From assembly GCA_944588485.1 (NCBI GenBank), contig OX155896.1:45815196-45879195 (forward strand): DNA of 64,000 bases. The letters are read 5' to 3'. Shown piece after piece: positions 54,951 to 64,000 of the stretch; within the stretch, counting starts at the first letter, position 1, and each line of letters starts with the position of its first letter. Source of the stretch: Phosphuga atrata (lineage: Eukaryota; Arthropoda; Insecta; Coleoptera; Silphidae). A program made the translations under genes and the position numbers. The notes beneath the pieces were generated by a model. The model saw nothing but the letters and a program-made list of their open reading frames with translations, ran no database searches and was not told the origin of the DNA.

Positions 54951-56107
54951 TCTTTATCTACGACCACTATTGTAAATGCCCATTATTGTACAGTTCGTAG
55001 GATATGTAAATACATCATAACACACACGTATGTAACAGTCTGAGATTAATGATAAGTTATGACTGATAACACACACGTGCGTTTGGTTTACAATTCGTTG
55101 AGAGCTACTACTACGTGCTCATACGTTCAGCGTCCCCCGTGCCACAATTCAAACTAACGGAAATTGACATTGCATTGCATATATTGGTTTGCATATATCT
55201 ATGAGCACTCTTATTCCAGTTTAACCCAAATAAGTACTAAATAATAAGGTATGTAACCATTAAGAATGTATTTCTTTTCATTTCTATCAAGTTAAATAAT
55301 GTCGAGTAACAGTTGTCGAGTATGAAAGTACAACTGTTTATTATAATGTTAAATAATGTACCTAATCTTCTTCTTCCTAGCGTTTGTCCCGCCTGGTAGC
55401 AGGGTCCGCTGTGAGGATTCGTTGTCTCCATTCCTTTCGGGCTTGAGCCATATCTGGTTGTAGATATGGAGTCTTCAGGTCATTATGGATCGTATCAACC
55501 CACCTCTGCCTAGGTCGTCCCTTGGGTCTCTTTCCCGTGACTCCCAGGGCATATGGTCCAGTCTTCGCCGCCCACGCGACGGCAACCTTTGCAACCTTAG
55601 TTCCGAATCCATGAGACAACATTTCCATAAGGACGTGACGTTGAGTTATACGGTCGGCTTGTCACAAAGTCTGTCGCCAAGCATTTTAACTACTATCAGC
55701 ACATAATCCAGCCGCCCCTAACATGGAGTACCAATGCCGTTCGTAGCCGCCCGTTCCGGGTCAGACGCTACCCTCTGATACCTACCCTCAAAATTTTGGC
55801 GGTTCTTAAATGTCAAAATTTGTTCAAATTCAATCCAAAAGTTCCAGTACAAAGACTGGTGCAGACCTCTAGAGTCATACCAGCGACACTATTCCGTCAC
55901 ATGACCTCCACCGATTTGCACTTGCAACAAATTTATCACTTTTACCACTTTTTACAATTTTTTTTGCGGAGATATTTCAAAAGGATCCCGTTGTTACCGT
56001 TACTAGGGTAGGTATTAAGTAATATACCTAATAAGAAACATATTTGTTACATCAAACATATTTTTCTTATTAAACAGAAACAAATTAGTGTGGTCGTAGA
56101 TAAAGTA
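54951..56107. mobile_element. Element with 16-bp inverted ends CTTTATCTACGACCAC
   Basis: CTTTATCTACGACCAC at 54951 and its reverse complement near 56092-56107 bound a 1.16-kb region. It contains the block shared with 32484-32560 and an RTE-like LINE 3' fragment (55368-56016). The element class is unclear. Confidence 0.5.
55368..56016 (-). pseudogene. LINE C-terminal fragment with GAAGAAGAA tail
   Basis: The minus strand reads GKRPKGRPRQRWVDTIHNDL and then ARKEWRQRILTADPATRRDK, a standard LINE C-terminus, and ends in GGAAGAAGAAG (55378-55368). Flanks ATAATGTACCTAAT and GTAATATACCTAAT may be a diverged target duplication. Confidence 0.7.
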
Positions 56108-56252
56108 TAGTACATAACTCGAGTTGTAAGGCAATTACGTACTCGCGGAATTACGCTCGTATCTATTCCGCTCGGTACGTAATATACTATTTTATATTTA
56201 TCATCCATTCAAGAGAACACGAAATGAATTTTGCCTGTTAAGTTTTATACAT

Positions 56253-56258
56253 TTTATT
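56253..56258 (-). terminator. Poly(A) signal of SERP1
   Basis: AATAAA on the minus strand about 410 bases after the stop codon, in AT-rich 3' UTR. Confidence 0.6.
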
Positions 56259-56665
56259 GATAACATAAAAAGTGTTTATACACAAATAAAAGTGGAATGT
56301 TGTTAATACACAATCCAATTTTACAATTTTCGTTTGTGCTATGAATAATTCTTTTTTTTTATATAAATTTATATAAATGCCTTTCACTGACGACAAACAT
56401 GTAAAAATATAGTATTCGTTACGAAAAAAAAAAAAAACTTTAAATAATAAAAATCTCAAAAAATATTGCAACAGAAAAAGAAAACAAAATCTCGTAGTAT
56501 ACATATATATCAGAACAGAGGTAAACTGAAAGAAACGTATTCTGCACCAAACTGTTAAGTGAGCAACATTTTTTAATTTTACTTAGTCCTAAGATATAGT
56601 ACTTTGATGCAGAATACTAGTTATTATAGAAAAGGTTAATTTCAAAGAGGAAATGATGTCTTCTG

Positions 56666-56776
56666 TTACGCCATTCTGATAGACTGAATGATTTGGAAAA
56701 CAGCCGAGCCACACACCACAAAAATGAAAAGACCCAAGAGCCATGGTCCCACTGGGTAATTCTCCTTTTCCGGTTT
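56666..56776 (-). CDS. SERP1: SERP1/RAMP4, last coding exon
   Basis: After TTTGTTTTAG (56786-56777) the frame reads KPEKENYPVGPWLLGLFIFV then VCGSAVFQIIQSIRMA and stops at 56668-56666. This is the C-terminal half of RAMP4, a 65-residue tail-anchored ER protein that associates with the Sec61 translocon and ribosome. The single hydrophobic segment (WLLGLFIFVVCGSAVFQII) is the membrane anchor. The first exon, which should start MAPKQR, was not found in the remaining 7 kb, so the intron is long. A minus-strand AATAAA at 56258-56253 marks the 3' end of a roughly 410-base 3' UTR. Confidence 0.93.
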   Translation of the reverse strand, partial: KPEKENYPVGPWLLGLFIFVVCGSAVFQIIQSIRMA

Positions 56777-57029
56777 CTAAAACAAAAATATATTCACAAT
56801 TAAGAAACAAAAATAAACATTTTTTAATTAATACACAAACAAATTTAACTAATAGTTCATTTTTTTGTTAAAAAAAAAAAAAAATTAATAAAAATGTCAC
56901 AAAATACTTGATTTTACAAGAAATGTGGGCTTACAATATACATTACAATATACATATAATAGAATTTAATGGATGGACTGAATTTTCTGAACCAGTTCAA
57001 ATTTTTACATATTTTTAAATCTTCTATTG

Positions 57030-58390
57030 CAGTGGTGCGCAAACTATTTTCATTTGCGACCCAACATTTTCTGTAAAATTTTATTGCGATACCTAGATAA
57101 AAGTAACGTGAAAATTTGAATTCCCAAACAGTTGTACCAACATCTCCATAAAAGCTTAAACAAACTCCAAAATTAGTTTTTGAGAAAATAAAGTTTGAAA
57201 ATTTCAATGTTTATAAATTTGATTTTAAAGGTTGGAATTTACAAAGAAACTGCAATATTTACTGAAATAAACATTAAAATAAAGGGAAAAATTTGCTAAA
57301 TATTCCGGAACAGTTCCACCAACATCTCCACAAAATATGAAACAAATCCCCAAATTAGTTTTTGAGAAAATTATGTTTGAAAATATCAATGTTTTTTTTA
57401 AATCTCTTTATATTGACATTTATTTCACTATTTACTACAACCCAATACTTATACACGAAATGCCTTAAATTTTGTATGAATGCGACCCGTGGTTTGTGCA
57501 CCACTGGTTTAGACCGCGGAAACGACGAATGCGGTAAAATCGTTATTTTTTTAGTTACAGCAAAATTAAAAAACGTTTCAGTAATCATTTTAGCTGCGGT
57601 TTATAGATATGCAAATTAAATTATATTTCGCTAGCTCTTTCCGTCCACTATCGCCTGTAAGAATTGAAGAAATTTTTAAGAAATTTCGGCGCTCGACTAG
57701 AGATCTCGGAAAGTCGTGAATTTCCCGCGAACAACCTTGGCGTAGTAGAGGAAAATGACCTTCTGAAAACGGTGCCGCAATCCGTTTTTGATTATCTGCA
57801 ACCGTTTCCGAGACATCTACTTAGCAAATCGAGAATCTGGTAAATTTCAGTTTGAAATTTCTCGACAAATTATTGAATCTTTCCGGACAATTTTCACATC
57901 CATTTGTTCGTCTTGTCGTGCAGTTTCTGTGTGAAACCGAAAAAGCACATATTTTTCGAACGAAATGATGTAAAATTTTTGTTGAAATTTTTTTTCGTGA
58001 TTTTTTTTGGTTACCCGAAGGAAATCGAGGTGCTGAAAACGGCCTTCTAGTTTATTTTGCTCTAAAGTTACAAATAAACAAGTTTTATATATTTTTTTCG
58101 CTGTACACCATCTCGCATTTCAGACTAATTTCACCCTGTCGTAACTTTTGAACGAACCAAAAAAGCTTTATAAACCTAAATATTCCGGAACAGCTCTACC
58201 AACATTTCCACAAAATTTGAAACAAACCCCAAAATTAGTTTTTGAGAAAATTATGTTTGAAAATATCACTGTTTTTTAAATTTCTTTATATTGACATTTC
58301 ACTATTTATAGCTACCCAATAGTTACACACGAAATGCCTTAAAATTTTAATGAATTCGGCGACCCACAAAGATTCTCTATCGCACCACTG
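57030..58390. mobile_element. hAT-like composite element, 1.36 kb
   Basis: The left end CAGTGGTGCGCAAACTATTT and the inverted right end CAGTGGTGCGATAGAGAA pair. Octamers TTCTATTG and TTCTATGG flank them (seven of eight match). A third end (inverted CAGTGGTGCACAAACCACGG) lies at about 57506. Between 57620 and 58140 is an inverted copy of repeat family A. Related to 6104-7140. Confidence 0.72.
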
Positions 58391-58399
58391 TTCTATGGG

Positions 58400-58930
58400 A
58401 CAGAGACCATGAACCTAATAAACGTGGAACAGCTCCACAGTAAGGTGGACCTAACTGAAGAAAGGTACTCTCTAATGTTCAAAGATTTGCCTGCTTAGCA
58501 ATTATGGGATTGTTGAGAACTGCCCCAACTGAAGCTCTGGACATTCATGATAGGCTTTCCTCTCCTGGATATCTTTATCATGGGTGAGGCAAGGTTGCGA
58601 GGCTTTACAACAAATGTAATGCTACATGGGAGGCTCTGGCTAGGTTAGGGCACACAGCGATAACGAATGTAATATCAGACCTAAACCTCAATATAGCGGA
58701 AGAGACTCAATGCCCAAAAGGCTATCTATAATTCAATCTAATCCTCAAAACACAACTATGTTGGACAGAAGGCAAAAAACCTAACACATGTCAAGGACTT
58801 GTATACAGACTGCTTCAACAAGGACAGTAAAACTGACGCATAAATCTACGGATCGTCCCTTGGGTATTCGATCCGAACGAGACAGCACTAGCGGCAAAGG
58901 TGACACTTGAGAACTTTATTACCAGTTAAC
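58400..58930 (+). pseudogene. LINE fragment (region before RNase H)
   Basis: Frames read TEALDIHDRLSSPGYLY and KCNATWEALARLGHTAITNV, typical of the region before the RNase H domain of a Jockey/I-like LINE. Many stops. Confidence 0.4.
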
Positions 58931-58939
58931 TCATAAAAA

Positions 58940-59880
58940 AGTGTTTTATTATTTTACATAAACTAATAAAGTGCATAAATTGAGAATGGATTCAAGGCCA
59001 AAATAAATTGCTAACAGTTATGACTTTATAAAATTGGTAAAATCGAGCGAATTTTCACGAAATTTGCGCGCCCGAGGAGACAACCTTGGAAAGTAATTAA
59101 TATTTTTAAGGAAATCTAAGCGCACACAGTTCCTTCTGGTAAACAAACAAAAAATCACGAGAAAATTAAAAAAAAAAATCGTCAAAGAAATTTTTTCTTG
59201 ATTTCGGTCGAAAAAAATGTGCTCTTTCGGTTTTTTTTTTCAATTTTCTCAAAAACGGAAAACAGTAACGAAATCATTTTCAGCACACAGAAACTACTCG
59301 TTTATCACATGCCACGGCATTCCATGCGGAAATACACGACATCATGATATGTGCCTGTGAAAATCTAAAGATGGACTACAAAAGTTGAAACATCCACATT
59401 TTCACGGACAGCCAGGTTGCTATTAATGCTTTACCATGCCATGAAATTAAATCTAAAACAACATGGAACGGGCATAAATTGAGAATTGATTCAAGGCCAA
59501 AATAAATTGCTAACAGCTTCCGTTCACGATATATGACTTTATAAAATTGGCTTGTGGAAAATTGGATGTGTGGAAATTTGGTCGCCCGAGAGAACCTTGA
59601 AAAGTACTTAAATTTTTTAAGGAAGTCTAAGCGCATCCGCAGGAAAATGACCTCCTGAAAACGATGCTGCTATTCGTTTTCTATTATCTGCAACCGTTCT
59701 CGAGATACGGAGTAAGGTTATGACAGCTAAGGTTATGAATATCGTATATGTTTTCCGGCTAATCATGGAACGCTGAATCGATTCGTGAAAATTAGAAGTC
59801 TCTGTGGTAAGCCGTTCAAAAGTTATGACAGTGTTGTTTTTATACACTATTATTGGAGACGAAGTTGTCTTTTTATCCAC
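58940..59880 (+). repeat. Repeat family A, copies 3 and 4, around an RNase H piece
   Basis: Copies at 58940-59320 and 59470-59880 flank a LINE RNase H fragment (HIFTDSQVAINALPCHEIKS, about 59392-59450). The same RNase H piece is repeated at 59940-60090. Confidence 0.6.
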
Positions 59881-59934
59881 GGGTGGCGCTATGCGAGGTT
59901 ATGCACGGAGCGAGTAGTTGAATAGATCACTTGC

Positions 59935-60260
59935 CACAACATGGCATGCGGAAATACACGACATCATGATATGTGCCAGTGAAAATCTAAAGATGGACTA
60001 CAAAAGTTGAAACATCTACATTTTCACGGACTGCCAGGCTGCTATTAATGCTTTAGCTAGCCATGAAATTAAATCTAAAAGAACATGGAACGGTTTTCAG
60101 AACCTTAAGGCCCTGGCGAAACACAACAAGGTCACACTTGCTTGGGTACTGAGCCACAAGGGACTGGTAGGAAACGTAATGCCAGACAAGTTAGCAAAAG
60201 ATGGTGCAGTAAGCAAACATCAGTGATAACAGGGGCTCATGCATTACTAAAACCATCCCC
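59935..60260 (+). pseudogene. LINE RNase H domain fragment
   Basis: FQNLKALAKHNKVTLAWVLS then HKGLVGNVMPDKLAKDGAVS, the last part of an RNase H domain with the His-Lys-Gly and Asp motifs. Frameshifted relative to the preceding FTD block. Confidence 0.6.
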
Positions 60261-60399
60261 TTAACAAAATCTGTAAATGGGTAGTAACTAAGCACCGGCT
60301 ATAGTGGGGCAAAATAAATGGTCAGAAACACAGCAATGGAATGCTAGAAAATTTATCAGATGCTTTAACTGATGCAAACTGTCAATGAAGCAGATTGCT

Positions 60400-61432
60400 A
60401 TTGTGGCAGACCTATTCACAGGATAGTGTACTCTATGAAGATATCTGCACAAAATGGGTATCTGGAAAGATGAAATTATGCAGACCATGCTATGAGGAGG
60501 ATGGAACTGTCTTCCAAATAATCTTCCAAGAAGAAAAAGTGTCTTTCTTAACATACGCGGACGAGTTGGTGGTGCTAGCGAGAGAGGAGAAAGGTATGAA
60601 AGAAATAATAAGAAGCATGGAGAAATATAAATATGAGGAGGAAAAAGTTGACAGTGAATGTAGAGAAATCCAAGATGATGGTGTTTAGAAAAGGGGGTGG
60701 TAGTACAAATGTAAATGAGTGGAGATGAGAGAAGGAGCAAATTGAAGAAGTGAAAGAATTTAAGTACCTAGGATATGTGTTTAATGAAAGAAACACAGAA
60801 ACAGCACAGGTGAGAGAGCTAGTTCCAAAAGTTAATAAAATAATAGGAGCGGTATGGGGAATTGGAGAGAGAAAATTTGGACCTGACTATAGAAGGAGAG
60901 TATTAATGTTTGATAGCCTGAATGTTTGATAGAGATAGAGATGTGCAAGTGCAAGAAAGGAGAACAAGAATTAGGGAGTCTAGGTACAATGGGAAATATG
61001 AAAAAATAATAACAGAAGAACTGCCAAAGTACCTAGGAAGAGAGAGTAGAAAAGAGAGTGAGAATGGCAAGATTTAGATGTAGAAATGAGAGAGAGAATA
61101 AATATTGGATGGAGGATAGGAATAGAGTATGCAGGATGTGTGTAGAAAAAAAGGAGACGATAGAGCACTTGTTGAACGAATGCGTAGAACTGAGAGAGAG
61201 AGATGAGTGTAGAGAAGAAATTTTGAATGAGGATGGAAGAGGGATTGAATGGATGAAGAAAGTTGAGGGGACAAGAAGATCAATCAATCAAGAAGCTGCT
61301 ATCTGTTTAAGGATAGGAGTTAGTGATTTATTTAATTTTATTAGCTATAAATTATATGTATTGTTTTATGTGGAAATGCATAAAATTTGGAAATGTATAA
61401 AATTTGGAATTCTTTTATAAACCTGTAAATAC
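60400..61432 (+). pseudogene. LINE, RT domain to 3' end
   Basis: FLTYADELVVLAREEKGMKE (60546 onward; the YADD box reads YADE), KEFKYLGYVFNERNTETAQV near 60755, ESRYNGKYEKIITEELPKYL near 60975, and a CCHC-like knuckle CRMCVEKKETIEHLLNEC near 61130. The copy ends with GTAAATACTACTACTACTAG. The same family occurs at 9660-11236, 17341 and 30420. Long minus-strand frames over it are shadows. Sequence 61440-61990 holds GGGATGGG-type palindromic repeats and no gene. Confidence 0.78.
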
Positions 61433-62009
61433 TACTACTACTAGATTATCAAAACTCGTCCCACTCCGTCCCATACAAATTTGTCGTCACATCTCATCCC
61501 ATCCCATGGGATGGGTCGATGGGATCCCATGATCATCTCTATTTCAGACTGCCGTAAATAAAATAAGTTTGGAAATTGTAGTGGCCAACATTCTTTGAGG
61601 ACATGGACACTTAAAGAAGAAGATATTCCAAGTGAATGTTAAGATTGTGAGATGCGTAAGTCTGAATTGACATTCAAAAGAGGGACGAATTTTTACTTAA
61701 AATATTCTATTTTTTGTTTATCAGATGTTGTGATGAACAGTTGATGACCCTACTTGTGTACAGAGGCCTATTTAACGTAGGTGCAATCGGTTCGTAGCAC
61801 CGACGGGCCCCAATGCGGGCTGGCCCCTTTGACAATACTTTACAATACACTTGGTTTACAATACACAGGGTCAGAAAACGAATGTTTGCCTGTTTTTCTC
61901 ACACCTACACCATCGTTGAAATCTACACCTAGCGCTGAGTTCGAGTCTTTAGAATAAAGTTTATAAGAAAGTTTACTACAAAAACAGAAAACACTGAAAT
62001 TAGTGAGGG

Positions 62010-62450
62010 AGGAACCAATAATACGGAAGAAGCCGAGTAGGAAATTTATAAAACGAAATTACCCTTGGAAAATGAAGAAGATGAAGTATTTTCAAGAAAG
62101 GACAAACAACACACACTTAAAGATCTGTCCAACACAAGGTGGTCTGCAAGAGCAAAGGCAACAAGTGTTTTATTACAAAATTTTAAATCAGGTCTTTCTC
62201 ATCAATCAGTTTTCTAAATCAATTGTAGAGATAAGGCACGATAAAATGGCTACGGCCTCAGGACTTTTAAATAGTTTCACATTTGATGATTCTAATTTTA
62301 TGGAATGATGTTCTGCAAACTATCGATGTTACATCAAAAATATTGCAGAAAAAAGACATTGATTTATTTCAAGTCGTTTTGGGCATGAAAAAATCTAAAG
62401 ATGAACTTGCATCCACTGAAATATATACTAACTGGAACGAGCGCTGGCTT
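62010..62450 (+). pseudogene. hAT transposase fragment (TTF-type, dimerisation region)
   Basis: KDLSNTRWSARAKATSVLLQ (about 62118-62180) followed by IVEIRHDKMATASGLLNSFT and KILQKKDIDLFQVVLGMKKS resembles the middle of hAT transposases with a TTF-type zinc finger. The frame shifts twice. Confidence 0.65.
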
Positions 62451-62863
62451 CTAAGTTTGTGCGGGAAGAGAGAGAGGTCCCAACGGGAGCCCTCGTATCG
62501 CTCTGTCTTCGTCTAGTACAGTCTTAGTAAAAAACATAATGTATAGTATAAATATATATTATTTTATACATGTAATATATAATACAAAAAGAATATTATC
62601 ATATATATAATACTAGTAGCACATGACAAAATATTATTAGTTTTAATATTTTGTATTTATTTATTTGTGGATAAATACTGGATTTGGTTTGATAGAACTA
62701 GCTTTTCGCTCTGACTGTACCACATCCTCCCACTCTCGAATTCAAGTCATCCTCTCTCTCTCAAACACAAGGAGGGTGGTCTCCCCTTGGGACCTCTCTC
62801 TCTACCCGCACAAGCTTAGAGGCCAGCGATCGTTCCAGTTAGTATATATTTCAGTGCTTGCAT
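62412..62863. repeat. Inverted duplication, ~75-bp arms
   Basis: AAATATATACTAACTGGAAC (about 62419) with CTTCTAAGTTTGTGCGGGAA is repeated inverted up to 62863. The left arm is transposase coding sequence. Between them lies AT-rich DNA. Confidence 0.82.
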
Positions 62864-62927
62864 CACTAAGAACTGACGCCAACTGACTCTCCAAGTCGAA
62901 ATGGCTTCAATGTGATATGGACGAAGA

Positions 62928-63552
62928 TAAGGTGACCAGATTTTTTAAACTCGAAAGCAGTACATAAGCTATTTGAGATATGGGGACTTATAAAATAGCG
63001 GCCTCTGCGAATTTCTGAAAACTTTCAAGGTCAATCGTTCTAGAATTGAAAGTTAGCGTTCACTGTTAAACTAATTTTGGAAGAAAAATTGACAGTGGCC
63101 AGTTACCTTTGCCTATTTCCAGATTATTTAAACGCGAAAGCAATACATTGGATGAGGTTGGAGGGGTAATGGTTATACATGTGCTTTACAAAAAAAAAAA
63201 TTGATAACGAAAATTTGAATGATTTCGCGGGCCGCATAAAATGTCTGCGCGGGCCGCATGAGGCCTGCGAGCCCAGGCCTGCTGTATTAATCTGAGTGTT
63301 ATGTTTATCACTCTTGCAATATTTTGTTATTGCTGCTTTGCCACTATTAGCAATACTGAATTGTGAGCAAATTGTTCGTTTTGGAAATGCATAAAATCAC
63401 AGTTATAACTATTTATTTTAACAATATTATGCAAAGCAGTACAAACAGTACATCATAGAGAAAGGAAGTACAAATGCAGAGCCTAAAAATTCGAGAGTAG
63501 AGACTATCTCAAAGAAGTACTGTACTGACTAGCAGTATGCCTGGTCACCTTA
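62928..63552. mobile_element. TIR element, 625 bp, ACGAAGA direct flanks
   Basis: TAAGGTGACCAG and its inverted copy form the ends, and ACGAAGA flanks both (62921-62927, 63553-63559). Near 63225-63285 lies an inverted piece of the CAGGC...GCGGCC end of the hAT at 36115. No coding. Sequence 63560-63905 has weak transposase-like frames only. Confidence 0.55.
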
Positions 63553-63909
63553 ACGAAGAACACATGCATCTAAAAAGAAAAAGAATTCAAAGAGTTAAAA
63601 AATTTCACGATGAAAGCACCAGAGACTGGTTATAGATCCTGTAATCGAATTTAAAACTAATGTAATAGATGCAATGGTAAACGAAATGTCTGACAGAATT
63701 AAGGGTCTGGAAGATGTTACAGAATTATTTCAGGTTTTCTAAATCCAATCTTCATGAAAAACTGTGCAAAATCAGATTTGGAAAAAAGTTCTACAGTATG
63801 AAGTGATACATTTAAGTTTATTTCCCCTATTTTGATAGATGAAATGATACAATTTCAGAACATATATTTTTCACGTGATAACCTTTGTTGTGATAGAGAT
63901 GTACTGGGT

Positions 63910-64000
63910 CAGCGTTTCTCAACCTTTTTTGTGTCAGTGATATTTTTTTAACAACAAAATTTTACTAGGTATTACTACATAAGTTAATTGTAACATTTTT
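63910..64000 (+). mobile_element. hAT element, left end, runs out of the window
   Basis: It starts at CAGCGTTTCTCAACCTTTTT (second C of GGGTCAG) and follows 42054 onward, including TTTTACTAGGTATTA and AGTTAATTGTAACATTTTT. Confidence 0.8.

Noticed and set aside
60288..61287. Minus-strand Ser/Leu-rich frames
   Set aside because: Antisense to the purine-rich LINE coding strand.
57000..64000. Search for the SERP1 first exon
   Set aside because: No minus-strand sequence encoding the expected MAPKQR start with a donor was found; it probably lies beyond the window.
1..64000. tRNA, rRNA or other structured RNA genes
   Set aside because: No cloverleaf with both promoter boxes, and no rRNA-like sequence, was seen by eye; a tRNA or covariance search could still find one.

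Overview
This window is a stretch of insect nuclear DNA: AT-rich, intron-containing and dominated by transposable elements. Four conserved eukaryotic genes anchor it. They are a kinesin-8 motor gene (KIF18A/Klp67A type, minus strand, about 6004-18568), ribosomal protein eL18 (RpL18, plus strand, 19064-32180), the WD40 ribosome-biogenesis protein PAK1IP1/Mak11 (minus strand, 39802-40922), and the last exon of SERP1/RAMP4 (minus strand, 56666-56776). An insect, possibly a beetle, is suggested by the mixture of RTE-like, Jockey-like and R1-like LINEs with many hAT, PIF/Harbinger-like, pogo-like and Tc1/mariner-like elements. No prokaryotic gene is present, so operons, ribosome binding sites and CRISPR do not apply.

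Layout. 0-5.4 kb: a MADF-domain exon fragment, a palindromic minisatellite, a hAT remnant split by a 727-bp PIF-like MITE with perfect 40-bp ends, a small mariner-like MITE and repeat debris. 6-18.6 kb: the kinesin-8 gene. Its first coding exon lies 8.8 kb from the motor exon. The intron between them holds a LINE, a 3.1-kb DNA transposon that encodes a five-exon transposase-like protein, and a ~170-bp satellite. 19-32 kb: RpL18. Its second intron is 10.5 kb long and contains a ~4.17-kb, nearly perfect array of a 14-bp unit (about 298 copies). That array sits inside the endonuclease domain of a LINE. The same intron carries a hAT remnant broken by a pogo-like MITE and two LINEs. 32-39.6 kb: inverted-repeat elements, a 34-base G run, a PIF-like element carrying a MADF exon, a Tc1/mariner pseudogene, and a 3.4-kb hAT (8-bp target duplication intact) with a GC-rich insert and a 455-bp foldback. 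39.8-40.9 kb: PAK1IP1. 41.4-44 kb: a hAT nested inside another hAT, each with an intact 8-bp target duplication. 44.5-54.4 kb: Tc1/mariner, THAP-DDE, LINE, pogo-like, Helitron-end and SINE-like pieces. 54.5-56.8 kb: an unidentified terminal exon and SERP1. 57-64 kb: more hAT, LINE and repeat fragments.

How it fits together. The host genes are housekeeping: mitotic chromosome positioning, ribosome structure, ribosome biogenesis and ER translocation. The kinesin-8 and RpL18 start codons lie 495 bp apart and divergent, so they probably share a promoter region. Almost all remaining sequence is layered transposon history. In several places the target-site duplication allows an insertion to be removed on paper, and the reading frame of the older element closes again. 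The most notable accessory items are the five-exon transposon at 11241-14354 and the 14-bp satellite born inside a LINE inside a ribosomal protein gene. Coordinates of introns come from reading splice signals by eye.
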